Assembly (NCBI GenBank): GCA_025403435.1
Contig: CM046327.1
Location: forward strand, 12,764,218 to 12,828,217
Direction: 5' to 3'
Origin: Artocarpus heterophyllus
Lineage: Eukaryota > Streptophyta > Magnoliopsida > Rosales > Moraceae
Length of the DNA: 64,000 bases
Made by a program: the position numbers and the translations under genes. Under the pieces are notes generated by a model. That model was not told the origin of the DNA and ran no database searches. It was given only the letters and a program-made list of their open reading frames with translations. Every line of letters begins with the position of its first letter. Position 1 is the first letter of the stretch. This document shows positions 22,222 through 42,500 of this stretch, piece by piece.

Positions 22222-24851
22222 ACAATAACTTGGCTTTCCGAATCATCCAAAAACTCTTCTTAACTTATAAATATTCTTATGTAGTAAACTTGTACGTGAA
22301 AATGTAGAATAAAAATTTTCTTTAAAACATAAAACAACAATGACTGATCTACATTTCTTAAAAAAAATATATTACAACATTTGTTATGCTTTTATAACAT
22401 AGTACATACTTAATAACTTAAACCAAATACATACATAATGACTTAAACCAAAATCATACTTGTTTTCTATTATACAACAAAACCTTCTTTTAAACAATAA
22501 CGAAATTAAGCCATAGCAGTATCCATAACCCAAACTTCGTATATTGTCCATGCACTACGTTCAGTTCATCATTTCTTATTCTAGCATCTTGGTGGGATTT
22601 CTTACAGCATGAAGGATCTAATTGAGCTTTTGCTCAGCAAGTTCTAACATGTCTAACAAAACATTTTAAACATATTTAAATATCATTACAATGCATGACT
22701 CCATTTATGCTTCTTCATTAACTTTGCTTTATTTTACTTTATCTTCAACTATAGGCACAAGTGTACGTACCATATGTACATGACCATCGAACAATAAGGC
22801 CATAACTTAACTTAACTTAATCCTCCCCTTAGGTAGGGATCTACACTTCTCGATCCATTCCTAAGGTTTGGTGGCTTAAACTTTTAACTTTAAGTACTTT
22901 ACATCAAAGAGGCGGGTATAACACTTCTTTATCTTTTTTCTCATGTTTGGATTACCAACTATGTAATCTTAGTGAACGTGCTTTATGTAATGACTTGGCA
23001 TGCATACATGCATCATTTATTGAAAAGAATTTCAAACGCAAACATTTTTAGTCAACCATTATATATTAACAATTACAACCTCATGCCATGGTGAGATTAG
23101 AACTTACTTAGTCCTCGTGCTAACATTCCATTTAAACTTTTTCTGTTATGAGATATGAGCCGGCTCTATGTCCAGTTAGAGCAATGCTTAACTATTAACT
23201 AATGCTTTAACTACTTTATGCTTCTAACTTTAACAAACTATTGTCGAACCTTGCATTAGTTTTTCATTTATTGTAGCATAAAACATTTTTCCTTAAAAGT
23301 GTTTGAGGCTCGTTTTTGAATCATTTCTAAAGCTTTATAGTTGAATTTCATAACTTAAAATTCATGTGGTTCATTATGAATCTCTTTCCACAACCATAAT
23401 AGCCTCAACAAGAAATACAACTTTCGTGTTCTAAACTCTTTCGAAAACAAGCACTTTTAGAGATGTTTTCAACTAATTCGTTAAATAGATGATTTGAGAA
23501 TCATTGTTTTACTATTTGATTCATTTGGAAGTTGTAGAAAGTTTCTTCATGAAAGTTGTTTTGTCTCAATGTTTTCAATAAAACTCATGTTAAGCTCAAA
23601 AATTAATTTAGCCTCTAAACATCTCAAAAACACAAATCTTTGAAATTCCATGTACTTTTTGTTACGACAAAAGTGTAATCGTTTAACTCTTTTACTTTTG
23701 CTTATTTATGTTTTAACTTTGATCTTTTTGACATACTCTTAAACTTATGAAAGACAACCCAACCACATCATGTGGTTTTCCTTTTATAGCATAATCCATA
23801 ATATTTGTCAAACACTTGATATGTATGACTACTCAAAACATAATCTTTCTTAGGGTTTGTATTGAAAAGTTCCCAAAACACTTGTGTCCTCTTCAACAAT
23901 TATAAACCTCTTATTTTCCATGAAAAATAGGTTCACAACACACCTCAGCCATACTTAAACATAGCCAATAAGAACTCTTTCTTTAAACTTCAGATTCCAT
24001 AAAACATACTTAATGAAAGTTAGGGCTTTTACATTAAGATCTTCTTGAAACCATCTCTGGAGTGACGTGCCTTGATTCCAAGGATAATTAATGGCTGAAA
24101 CTTTATAAAGTTTTAATAGAATTAGGGTTTTATAGTTGGAAATTTGGAGAAAAATGGTCGAGAAATCAAGGCTTTGAATTTCACTAAGGTTAGGGTATTT
24201 ATAGGCCAAGTCTAATGGCATTTTTGTAAATAAAATGATCTGAATTCTTGCCCATCCTAAGGCCCACAAAACTATTAAGAAAAGTGCAGAATTTTCCACA
24301 TCTTTGAGCACAAACTTTTACTTTGACTTTTTAGTCTAAATTTATGTTGTGTAATATTTTCCTATATTGTAGTATCCCTCCTACAACCTTCCACTAGCTT
24401 CTACATTCTTCTATAGTTATCTATATTTTTTATTCAATTAAATTCCTATACAACATTATTTTATACAGTATAACTCTTATAGTGTATTTTTATCATAGAA
24501 TCTATTACGTTAGATTTTTCAACAGTTTTGCTTCTAGCTTTCTTTTTACCTACTTATCATTGAACTTTTATGTTAATGTCTTTAAATATTCACTCATGAA
24601 TATTTGTCATAAAATTTGGATTTTAACAAAAATTCTTGTGATATTCGAATCACTATTTAAAGCACTTTGACAAATTTTTGAGTTTAAACTCATAAAATTT
24701 GTTTGCATGAAATACGTCATTATTCATTAAGATTTATATACATTTCACATTGATTACAAAACTTCATATTTACATGAAATTCCTAAGGAAATTGAGTTTA
24801 AATATTGTCTTTGTTGTAGACAAACTAGCGAATTTTTTCTTAGATATTGTA
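22222..24851 (-). mobile_element. 5' LTR of the Ty3 element (about 2.6 kb)
   Basis: The inner end is set by the primer-binding site and the outer end by alignment of 'ttagatattgta' (24840-24851) with 'ttagatgttaca' (10781-10792) of the 3' LTR; the terminal CA has mutated to TA. The outer 1.7 kb (23113-24851) matches the 3' LTR fragment closely enough to read by eye, with many substitutions and small gaps. No open frame inside looks genic. Confidence 0.75.
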
Positions 24852-25131
24852 TGCATTTACAGGTAAATATTGTATTTCTCAATCCCCTGTTGTATGACGA
24901 AGTAATCGGTGAATTTTTGTATTTATACTATAAAAACGGTATTTTTCGATAAATATTGTATTTCCTGATTGTCAGCGGTCTAGGGAAGTCGCCATTGAAT
25001 TTTTATATTTACACGGTAAATACGATATTTTCTAGTAAATATTATATTTTCCACCAGCCGGTGGTTTGGTGAAGTCACTAGTGAACTTTTGTATTTACAT
25101 AGTAAATATACTATTTTTTGGTAAATATTGT
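24852..25131 (+). repeat. 86-bp tandem satellite-like array, right block
   Basis: The shared word 'gtgaatttttrtatttaya' starts at 24911, 24997 and 25083, an exact 86-bp spacing. Each unit also has 'taaatattgtattt' and 'ggtgaagtcac'-like words. The next unit is at 25721; subtracting the MITE and its 3-bp target duplication (552 bp) places it at 25169, again 86 bp on. The array therefore continued through the insertion site. Confidence 0.9.
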
Positions 25132-25680
25132 GGGCCCGTTTGGTTTGAGTACTCTTGGTACTCAATGAACTCAAACGTGGATTAGAGTATTAAGAATTCT
25201 TTTAATACGTGTTTGTTTTCCTCAAAATCTGAATCTTTTGAGTATCAAGAATCCAAGTTTTCAGACTTCTAACTCCCTCATAAACTTTTGATACTCGGAT
25301 ATCTTTACTACAGTAAAAACTAAAATTCTCTCTCCTATATTTGAAGGAAAAAAATCATAACTTCTTCATTTAATCTCCAATTGAGATGATTCTTTTTTCA
25401 TTATGTTCCAAGTGTAGAGAGGAATAAATTACGATCCATATTGCATTATTTTTTTAGATCATTAACATTAAGATTTTATTAGATTCGTTAAAAAATGAAA
25501 AACTATTTTCACTATATTTTCAAACACAAATTTCAATGTTATTTAATGCTCAAATTAAAACTTAAATGCACATTCAAACGCTAATTCGGATAACAATTTA
25601 AATCACTAACTCAAATCCTAATTCAAATCACACTAACTTAAATCAAATTACTGATTCGAATCTATTTACCAAATGGACCC
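25132..25680 (+). mobile_element. Tourist-like MITE (549 bp) inserted in the satellite
   Basis: The termini GGGCCCGTTTGGT and (reverse complement of the right end) GGGTCCATTTGGT are inverted repeats. The 3-bp flanks are TGT on both sides, and removing element plus one TGT restores the satellite word 'aaatattgtattt' and the 86-bp phase. A 3-bp target duplication fits PIF/Harbinger-derived MITEs. A relative in opposite orientation lies at 27318-27862. Confidence 0.85.
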
Positions 25681-25790
25681 TGTATTTTTTTACCATTAAC
25701 GGTCCAAGGAAATTGTCGGTGAATTTTCATATTACACGATAAATAAAGTATTTTTTTGTAAATATTGTATTTCTCAGTCATTAACAGTGT
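25681..25790 (+). repeat. continuation of the 86-bp satellite after the MITE
   Basis: The words 'gtcggtgaattttcatatt' and 'taaatattgtatttctca' match the monomer at 24852-25131. The array fades out after about 25790 into AT-rich sequence leading to the beta-glucosidase promoter. Confidence 0.8.
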
Positions 25791-32891
<7,101 letters not shown>

Positions 32892-33029
32892 AGCTCTGCA
32901 GATCGTTGTCTAAGGAAGTAGTATTTAAGAGAGTTTATGCAGGACTCTCTTTTCCTATGGCACTATCCTTTCCTTGTGTTGTCAAGAATCTCTCTCTCTC
33001 TCTCTATTACTGTCCTGACCGCAAAGTTC

Positions 33030-33035
33030 AATAAA
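33030..33035 (+). terminator. AATAAA polyadenylation signal of the beta-glucosidase gene
   Basis: AATAAA occurs about 140 bases after the stop codon at 32891, following a (TC)n tract at 32989-33006. The position is usual for a plant 3' UTR. Confidence 0.6.
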
Positions 33036-33199
33036 AAGTGTGCATCTTTTAGCTGCTTTTATCCTTTCACATTCCTCCTAGAGTTCACATATCAAAATGG
33101 AAAGTTTTCTCAAACCAGAATTTGTTCGAAACAAGTTCCAAGAATTCTCAAACCAGACTAGTGTTTGGTCTCCCGCCATTCACCGCCTATTTAGGCATT

Positions 33200-35073
33200 T
33201 GGTTGCGTGTAGTGGCAGAGCCACATTGATCCAAACAACCCCACTAAGTTTTTGAAAATTTCATCTTTAGCTATAAATTCTCAAAAAAATTTTAGTCATG
33301 CTCCTACTTATTTAAAAAAATTACAAGTATGCCTACACTAAATAAATATATATTATAAATATATATATAGGATATTGTTACAATCCACTCGGGTGGAATG
33401 AAATTAGTCAACCTAAATTGCTTTTGTAGTTATGTATTAGTGTCGCGTGGATATCATAAGCTTTTATAATTGCCAGTGTAATTGACTTTGAACCAGAACC
33501 TGCCTGTTAAGCTATTGCAATGACTGGGTAATGTTGTAAGAGAAATTGCAAGAAATAGTAGATTTTGCTATTCGATTAGTAAATAATGTCACTTGCTTTT
33601 AAAATGTGAAAAAAATAGCAGTTTAGGATTAGGCTTATTCTTAAACTACTAAAATGTTGGGGTTAATGTTCTGTAAGTGTTGACATTGTACATATTGTTA
33701 ATAAATAAATAAAGCGACATTTATAATTATTTTGGTTGCTTATGTATATTATGAATACTTTAATAAACATCAAGAAAATTTTATAATTATTAATGTGATT
33801 ATAAATTTAACAAATAAATGTTATATGCCTAGGGATAAAATTTACAGATAATAATTTATAAATAGTCTGTAATAGTTAATTAATATTTAGGATCTTTAAT
33901 TAAATATTACAAGTGCAGTCTAATCTCATTGAGAATGAAATAGTCTTATCTAATCTATTAATGTAGAGACATTAGACAAAAGATACTTTATATAATGAGA
34001 TTATAAAATACTAAACCAATATCTAATAATCGTCCGTTACAAAAAAGAGTATTCAAATTTATCACTATGATAATCATATATATGACAGTCTTAATTCTGA
34101 GCATTTATTAGACTCCTATTTATAACATTATTTTTTTATTTGCATGAGAAGATTTATCTAAAGACAAATCATAACTTAGCATATTGGAAATATGAAGGAA
34201 TAAATAGTTGGAAATAATATTATACAGATAAAGAATCCGTTCCTTTCTTATGAAAATTAGAAAAATAGTTTCATTGAATGATTCGAGAATTGAACAGTAG
34301 AGCACTTGTTCATAATAAGATTATAAATTAACTCTTCATTAAAGAATTATTGGAATTTAAGAATAAAGATATAATAAGGTGAGGTGACCGAAAATTGAAC
34401 CTAGCTCTTACTATGAACTATTTATAGAGGACTTTATATGCAATGATTAAATTAATGGACTACTCGCTGCTTTTTTTTGAGTAATTTTCACTATAATTTC
34501 ATGAGTTCAGTTTCAGATTTTTATAAGAGTGACACTAAAATTAATAAATTTTGCACATTATCTAAATAGTTTAATTAATTCTCAAATTTATTGGAGCTTA
34601 AATTATAGGTTCATAGGTCTCCAATGCTATCTTTATAACACAGAATTGGATTTAATACATAGAATGAAATTATTCATAGTTAATTTGGAATTATTGAATT
34701 ATGAATTAATTGTTTTACACTAGAGATACTAATGTAACACAGAAAAATATTCTCTGTGACACATAATATAATGTGATAAATGTTGTCATATTCAACTGAG
34801 CAATAGTTAGTTGATTAATTGATTATATTTAATTAATAAGTTTACTTAAACATAATTAAGTTTACTTAAATATGTTTTAAATTAATTAATTGATAATATT
34901 TAAATAATAAGATTATTTAAATATATTTTAATTTTTGTGTGTGAAAACATGTGCGGTGGGATCACACTATGTCTAAGCCAATATAGACACAAAATTAAAT
35001 AATTAGTTATTTAATTTGAAATTGATTCTTAAATTAATATGATTTATTTTTAAATTTAAATATATATGATTCA

Positions 35074-35110
<37 letters not shown>

Positions 35111-36334
35111 CTCACGTGCATAAAATGTACGTGTTTTTTTAGTTTTTGAACTAATATATATACGTGAAATATGTTAAGGAATCTATACGTTTTTTAGAAT
35201 TTAAATTATATATATCATATATATAAATGTATCTCGTAAGATTTAGTCGTGAATCAAATGTATATGATATATATACATGTACTCATGTACTTGGTTATTT
35301 AAAAAAACTTATATATATGATATTATAAAAGTAGAAATTGTAGTGGGACGATCTTTAAGTGTGTTTCTCTATTGTTCTATCACACCTATTAAGGAGATTT
35401 TTTTTATTCTGATGTGGGCATGTAATACCCTACTTAAAGGGAGAAAATAATATTTTTAAATTTAAAAATTAATTAAACTAATAACTAATTGCTAAGTTAT
35501 AAAAATGAGGAGATATTAGTTTTTTTACTAACGTTATATTTTTCTGAAGTCTTAGGAGAGAAAAATTGAGAGCTCTTTTTCTAGAAAAAAATTTGCTTTT
35601 TTATGTGTTGAGAACATAACAGATCCAGAAAAGAGTGAGATTATTCATTTTTACATATTGACGCTTACTCATCATTTTATTGGTATGAAGACTTAGATTG
35701 AAAGATCGTGATGTTAAAAAAGAAAACTATGATACTTTGATAGTTTTTCAAAACATTTGAAAGAAATTTCTCTAAGCTTTTTATATTTAATCAAAATTAT
35801 ATAACTATTATAAACAAAATTTTTAAAAAAGTTTTATTTATTAATCAATCTATTTTTTTTTTTTTGCTATGTTTTCGTATTTAATCCTAACATAAAATAT
35901 CAAGAATACCCATATAATACTGTATTGTTTTTTTTTTTTTCCTTTTCTTCTTCCTCTCTCCCTCGTTTCAGTCAATATGTTTCTCTCTCCTCTATCTTAC
36001 ATCTCCATTGCTCTGTCCTCTCTCTCTCATCTTTTGTCGACGGAAGATTCATCAGAGATCGTGACTACCGTCCTCACCACTAGCCCACTGTCGATTGAGG
36101 TTTTCTCCTCAGTGAAGTTCACTTGCAATCACTATGAAGATTGGCCGCCCCAGTGACAATCCTACACGAGATCAGCAACAATCCTCTGCAAGATCAACTT
36201 TGGGCAATTTTCGAAGGATCACGATCACCGTTGAAGGGCGTAATCGGCGTGATGACGCGGCGGTTATGGAATGGAGATGGAACAAATTCGCGACGGGAAC
36301 GGCATGTCGAGTGACAATTCCGGCAATGACGGCA
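33200..36334. other. AT-rich intergenic stretch, no gene seen
   Basis: No coding frame above background. Around 33210 the words 'gtggcagagccacattgat' recall ends of plant transposons. 33370-35450 is strongly AT-rich, with an (AT)n run at 35080-35110 and LTR-like words, but no TG...CA pair with flanking duplications that I can defend. From 35940 the sequence becomes CT-rich and then GC-richer (36000-36330), reading like the 5' end of a gene or captured gene fragment, yet no product is recognisable. Confidence 0.5.
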
Positions 36335-36600
36335 TGGTCGGTGGTTCAAGGAAGTCGGCAAAGAACTTTTATATTTACATGGTGATATAATATTATCAAA
36401 AATAATGTTGTATTATACAACTACAGGTTGTCCTATGAAATAATTGGTAAATTTTTATATTTATATTTTAATATAATATTATTTTATTTTTTAATTGTTA
36501 ATAATTTTAATAAAGTTGTTGGTGAATTTTTATATTTATATTGTAATATAATATTACTAAACTAACACTATATTTGTCAACAGGAAGGGGTGGGAAACAT
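36335..36600 (+). repeat. 86-bp satellite-like array, third block
   Basis: The monomer word 'ggtgaatttttatatttat' or close variants starts at 36363, 36449 and 36534, spacing 86 and 85 bp. The unit start 'gtcggtggttcaaggaagtc' matches 'gccggtggtttggtgaagtc' at 25060. This block is 11 kb from the second one and is separated from it by the beta-glucosidase gene. Confidence 0.8.
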
Positions 36601-38291
36601 ATAAAAAAAGGCTTGGTATTGTAGGGTTTTTATACTCATTTTCTTATTATACATTTTAAAACTAGAAGACATTATTTATTAAGTTTTAACCTAAATATAT
36701 TATTTTATTTTTTTTTATTTTAATAATATGAATTTGTTTATAATAATATTCTAAAAATTTTGCCATATTTTAACTCAATCTACATCTCCTAAATACATTG
36801 CACTTGTTCCTGTGTCTCGTATTTTTGATGGATTTGCTCAATACGTTGCTGTTGCCTGTTGCAGGTGGCTCGTGCCTCCTGTTGGCTTCACGAAAAATAG
36901 GTATAACTTCTTAAAACTTGCTTTTATTAATCTGAATTTCAAATAAAGAAAAAAAACATGTAAGATGAAAGGGAAGCACCTAAGAGTCTTTTAAATATGT
37001 TAATGATATATATTTTATCAAATGCAATTTTTTCCTATTAAAGCTCCTATTTGGTTCTCTTTTACCTCTCCAGCTTTCTCTTTGATGATCAACGTGATCT
37101 GTCTCTTTTCTCGTGCTCTTTCTCCTTTTGGCAATCAACAACGCTCATCCATTCTCTTCTCGACGATCAGCGTCATCTCTCATCACAATTTTTCTCGTTC
37201 TTCAATCGATGAAGTAGGTTTAGAAAGAAAAGATTCTCTTGAAATCTTTCATTGAATGTATTTTTATTTTTTGTTTATGTTTCTTTTTGTTCAAATTTAG
37301 GGATTTTTTTTTTGTTACAACTTTAGTTTATTGTATGGATATGCATTTGTTTATTTTTATTCATTTTTATAGCTTTGTAAATTTTACATTTTGTTTTGTT
37401 ATGTTTTGATTTAGGCTTTACATTCCTTATAAAAGCTTTAATGCGCCAGTCGGTACACAAATTAATTTTTCTGATTAAATCTCAAATGTTGTATGCATAT
37501 TTGCTACTTCAGTACTTAATTAACTCAAAATCTTCAAGATTTATAGTTCGGGTCTGGGTGCATGCGGATGTTTGGAAGCTTGATCGCACACATGTTGCTG
37601 CAATTGTCAATGTAATTTGGGGCTTTACGACAATAATAATGTCATTCAAGGTTGATAATTAAACTAGTTGAAACACGTGCTTTACGCATACATATTCAGT
37701 ATACTATATTTTTTATACGAAAATCTGATTTTTTTTTTTAATTTTACAGTTTAATTTTTTTAATTTATTATTTTCTTATAAATTTAGTTTAGTAAAAGAA
37801 TAGCGCAGCATAGCAATTTTAAAAGAAAAAAAATTAATTGGAGCGAATAAATAATTATCTTAGTGGGACAACAACGGAAAAAATATGCTACAAGTGTCAT
37901 TGGGTAAAAAGTTATTACATGGTAGGGGAAATTAAAAAAAAAAAGTATTTTGATGATGTAAGTCTACAAATAAAACATAAAAGGATTGTATGTGAAATAA
38001 ACCAAGAAGAAACAAAAAGGGGACAAACAAACAAAAAACAAACAACAAAAGCAAAAGAAGCTCTAAAAAATAATCAGGAACAAAACTTGGAGGTTAGTTT
38101 GATGGAGTAATATTTGTAAACATATTTGGAAAAGATTATTACGTCACAGGGATAAATTAAATTAGAAGGAAAAAGTTTTTGATGATATACATTTCGATTG
38201 AAAGATATAAAATTGTACAAGGAAAAAAGAGCAAGAAGTAGGGGTCTTCATTTGGACCCAAACTCTCTAATCGGCCAAACCTGAATTAAAA
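36601..38291. other. intergenic stretch with exon-like debris
   Basis: 37020-37255 (CT-rich leader-like, an open frame ending LEIFH) and 37396-37660 are the only stretches that look less AT-rich than their surroundings. Neither gives a recognisable protein or a convincing splice structure. They may be captured gene pieces inside an unrecognised transposon. Confidence 0.35.
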
Positions 38292-41087
38292 TGTGATACC
38301 CATAATTCTCACATACTTGTTGGCTAATGTATTTCATGTTTTCACGATGTATGTGTATGATTTACGTATTTGATTGATTATCGAGATGCATCTATCATAT
38401 TAATAATGTGTATTAAGTGTAAGAGGTGCCTTGAATATTAAGTTATGCATAATATATTGTTGAGTAGCAGCGTTCCTTAAAGGTGGATTCGGTAAGTAGA
38501 GAAATGAAAAGGAAGTTGTGATAATGGTTTTTGAAACTGTGAGGAGTTAAGCAAGTTATGGTGCTCAAATATAATTTTAAGGTGCAAAATTAAAGAAAAC
38601 AGACACATTTGAACTAAATGAGGAGGTCTAGAGGAAGTTTTATTGAATATAAAGGGTTAATTTATGATAAAGAATCTTTTACAATAATACCATAAAGATA
38701 TAAAGTCACCAATGGGAAGATAACATGAATTTCACGTAAGTTTTTATGGTTAGAATATCCTAGAAACCCTAATTCCACATGATTTTTGGTGCTCGGATTT
38801 TCAAGTCCTAATTAGGGTTTTATTGAGATTTAAAGTGACCTATTAAACACTTTATTTTATGCTTAAGTGTATTTAGAGGAATCCTAAAAGAATACTCAAG
38901 TTTCATTATTGAAAGGGCAAGGATTCAAAGATATAGTTTTTAAGTGTACCAAAGGTTCGATGTAAGTACGTGTACTGAAATTCGATAAGTGAAACGATTG
39001 GTTTAAGGCCTAGGTTGTGCTTAAGACCTGTATGAGTGTTTATATTAAGGAGATGAATATGCTGCTGGAGTGACACCAAGCTAAAGAATAGGAAAGTACT
39101 TCATGATGAAGTAATTTAGGTGTATGCTTGTTCTTTAAAAGGTTTTAAGCTACTAGATGAATCTAAGTTAGCCAAAATCCTTAAGTCTGACCATTTGTCT
39201 CTTCTCCACATATTTCCCATCAAGATAACAAGGGATTTGAAAAAGATTTGAAGGGGTTTATCAAGTTTGGTTGGTAAAATCGTGAGAAAATCTTAATTAG
39301 ACCAAGGTAAGAGCTGTTTCAGTTGGTGTTTTGTTTAATATTGGTTCAGAGGATTTTCTATAGAGTTAGGTTCTAAATTTTGAACTGTATAATCATATAT
39401 ATATATATATATATATATATTAGTTTTAAGCCTATAAAAGGGTTTAAGTTAAATTAGTTAAAAAGTAGTGGTTTGAAGCTCTTTTCTTTGAGCTGCCTAA
39501 ATTCAAGGTAGTTGTCACTATGGTTCAGGTTTTGATCTAATTACCTAGGCCAGGAAGCTCATTTGGAGCTAAAAATTTGAGAATAACTCACTCTATGGGA
39601 AAATTGTTTGTAGTTTAGGAGTTATAGCCTTGACATCCAGGTTGGTTCTAGGAAGTACACAGATTGACAATTTGGTGTTTTGTGATAATTTTGTGATTTA
39701 AGAGATGATTTGATATTAAATTATTATCAAGGAATTGATAGGTTCATAGGCTTTTAGGTAGTCTAAGATTTAGGGGGAAATGCTACCAAATATATATATA
39801 TTGAAAAAATGAGCTCCCTAGTACTTTGTTGTTAGCGATTCTATGAGTGACAATAATGCAGTTAAATACTTGATATTACAAAGGTATTGAGCACCGAATC
39901 CCCTGATAGAAAGCCCGAGAGTTCAACATATATTACCAAAGAACAAAGTAAATAGAATTTCACTTGTATCACTATAAAAATAGTGCATATGTTGTGACTA
40001 TTAATGAATATGATAATTGTGCGTATGATTTACACTGTCGACATAAGCATACAAACACAACATGAAACATGTATACCAAAGGCACTGTTATGAAGTAAAC
40101 GAGAATGAAAATGTCTCTAATATCTCTAAATTATCTTTTGATGACTTGTGACATGTTAAATGATAAGGAATGATGAAAAATGTCTCGATGGAAACGATCG
40201 GACTTTTATTTCCTAATGGAGACTCTTAATGAAGACTTGCAGTGTGGGATGCTCCCTTGACGATCACAAGGGAGAATAGGAGATTATTTGTATACTATTG
40301 CCTCACATGATGGCAGTTGATATGAATGATTACTAATGTGGCCACAAGGTCTGATGAGGTATCTAGAATACCACCCCATCCAAGAAACCCCAAATGCACG
40401 CATAAGTTAACGAAGAGAATATAATGTGAAATGAAAGACATAAATGAAGATTTTAAGTTTTAAGTCATGAGCTCATACATATTTACATTATTGTTATGTT
40501 ATACATTAGTTCTACTTACTGGGCTTTACCTCACTTGTTTATGGTGATACGGAAGAGGGCACTTTATAGCACTAGCCGAGGACTAGATGGTTGATTGGTG
40601 TACTCTTAATGCTCGTGGACTTGTGTATATGGACTAACTGACGTGTCATTTTGAGGCCTTGATATTTGTATAGTTTTGAGAGCCTATAGAGGCTATGTTT
40701 AGGACTTGGCTGTGCCCGTTTTGATATATGTGTTATATTATATATATTTGGCTAGCTAGATAGGTTTTATGGCCGTTTGACATTGTTTTAAAATAGGTGA
40801 AAATATTTTTGTTTTAAAAAATGAGAATTTTTTGAGAATTGTACTGAGAGTGTTTTAGAATTTTTGTCTCAAAAAGTGTGCGATAATATTTTCAAAAATT
40901 TTAAGAACAAAAACAAACAGGGCCGTTATAACTTTATCCTCAAGTTAGTTTTCAAAAGTTCAAGTTTTTCCTCATTTTTATTATTAAGTCATATAACTTG
41001 TTAAGAATGATACAAGGTAAAGGTAAAAGTAGCTCTATTTAATATGACTAGATGGCTATTTTAGAGTCGTATTAGGTGGGTGTCACA
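38292..41087 (+). mobile_element. probable Ty3-type solo LTR (2.8 kb)
   Basis: It starts TGTGATACCC and ends GGGTGTCACA, so the terminal TGTGA/TCACA pair is inverted in the style of plant Ty3 LTRs. No polypurine tract precedes it and no primer-binding site follows, so it is a solo LTR rather than part of an element. The flanks (...ttaaaa / aaaaga) share only AAAA, a weak target duplication. It holds an (AT)n run near 39395-39420 and no gene. Confidence 0.6.
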
Positions 41088-41149
41088 AAAAGATCAGAAA
41101 AATAGCCAAAATAAAAAACGAAAAAATAAACGGTTTATAAATGGTGTAT

Positions 41150-41494
41150 GAGGTTTATCCTTAGTCTCATTTAGTCCCTAATGTTTAGAAAGTTTAATTT
41201 TGGTCCCTAACCTATTACTTTGTTTTATTTTCAGTATCTATGTTAGTTAGGTATTAACTATTTATCAGAAAACTTTTAAATATCCCATTTTAGTCTCTAA
41301 CCTATTCTAACGAAGTGACCAAAAGTAAAACAAAATAATAGATCAAGGGGCTAAAGTGAGATATTTTAAAAGCTTTATATTAAATATTTAATACCTAATT
41401 AATAGAAGGACCAAAATTGAAGTAAAATAATATATGAGAGACTAAAGTGAGACTTATATACATCAGGATTAAAATGGGTCTGAGGGTAAACTGA
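41150..41494. mobile_element. fold-back MITE (about 345 bp)
   Basis: The left half (gtttatccttagtctcattt, then 'tttggtccctaacctatta') pairs with the reverse complement of the right half (gtttaccctcagacccattt, then 'tttggtccttctattaatt') over nearly its full length. TGAG lies on both outer sides. Related sequence is seen at 50276-50397 (and copy B) and 53130-53330. Confidence 0.7.
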
Positions 41495-42185
41495 GGAACT
41501 ATTTTCTAGATTCACCTAAAAAACTAACTTTTCTTAGGTAAATTATATTGACATTCCTTATGTTTTGCTAAAATAACAGAAACACTCTTTGAACTAAAAC
41601 TAATTACACTAATATCTCCTGATTTTTCAAAAAAAAAAATTACAAGAGAACCACAATGTTAGTTGACTGTTAATGTTGTTTAAAGTACAAAAATTGTCCT
41701 TCCATCCATCAAAAACTTTTTTTTAGCTATTTACGCTTCTAGAAATGATAATTTTACCCTTCCTCGACATTAAAAATGAGTATAAATAATTTGAACACAC
41801 TTGTAGCTATAAATTTCACTCTAATGGTAGAGAAAATTTTATTTTTTTAAAAAATTATATTTGTAACATTGAAAATGTAATTATTTTTCATCAACTAAAA
41901 TAGTATACAAGATAGAAACATAACTTATACTAAATCTACATAATTTATACTAAATCTTAATAAATTAATAAGTATTGAACAATTTACATTTGTAACATGT
42001 GAAAATGATATAAATTAATTAACATAAAAATGTGTTAAATTAATTTTAGACATAATTAGATCTTACTAAATTAATTAATTATCATCTAAATGCTCTATTT
42101 TTCATAAAAGTTCAAAAATTATAACAAAATTATAAAGATTAAAAAATAGTTTTTTAGAACAAAATAAAACACAATCTATTTGGTT

Positions 42186-42500
42186 GGGCAACAGGGTGAG
42201 GGGGTGGTTGGGTGAGATAGGGCAGTGGGCAACGTCCTAGGAGGGGGAGCCCATGGGGTGAGGAGGTGGTTGGGGTGTGCAACAGGGTTGCGATTCAGGG
42301 AGTGCACAGGGTGGGGGCGTGGGTGGGTGGGTGGGTGATGGGGCCTAGGAGGGGGACTAGGGTAGTGATGGGGGTGAGGGCACAACATGGGTGGGCTTTG
42401 GGGTAGTGGGTTGTGCGACAGAGAGGGTGGACGAATGGTTGTGTGAGGTGGGTGACGAGGGCTGGGTTTGGGGGCCTGTTTGGCTGGGGCGGGTTTGGGG
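42186..42500 (+). repeat. G-rich, quadruplex-prone block
   Basis: Nearly 300 bases with strong G bias on the + strand in an AT-rich setting, built from irregular units such as 'gggtgaggnggtggttggg' and 'cctaggagggggagc'. At 42321-42335 it contains GGGTGGGTGGGTGGG, a perfect quadruplex motif with 1-base loops. The Pro/His-rich frame on the other strand is a composition artefact. Confidence 0.8.

Larger units (their letters stand above)
9031..24851 (-). mobile_element. old, nested Ty3-type (Tekay/Del-like) LTR retrotransposon
   Basis: Reading from right to left: 5' LTR (about 22222-24851), primer-binding site, a gag-like extra frame, gag, protease, reverse transcriptase, RNase H, integrase with an H2C2 finger, a chromovirus-type C-terminal region, a polypurine tract and a shortened 3' LTR (9031-10792). 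Homologous words such as 'gatatgagccggctctatgtcc' fragments occur at both 9075 and 23155, showing the two LTRs. Every coding part has stops or frameshifts, and the LTRs differ at many sites, so the element is old. It was later hit by a PIF/Harbinger element, a plastid fragment and a small MITE fragment. Confidence 0.85.

Noticed and set aside
33377..35450. Possible solo LTR beginning TGTTACAATCC
   Set aside because: I could not find a matching ...CA end with a flanking duplication; AT-rich sequence gives many chance TG/CA pairs.
42176..42388. Pro/His-rich open frame on the - strand
   Set aside because: It is the complement of the G-rich block; composition alone keeps it open.
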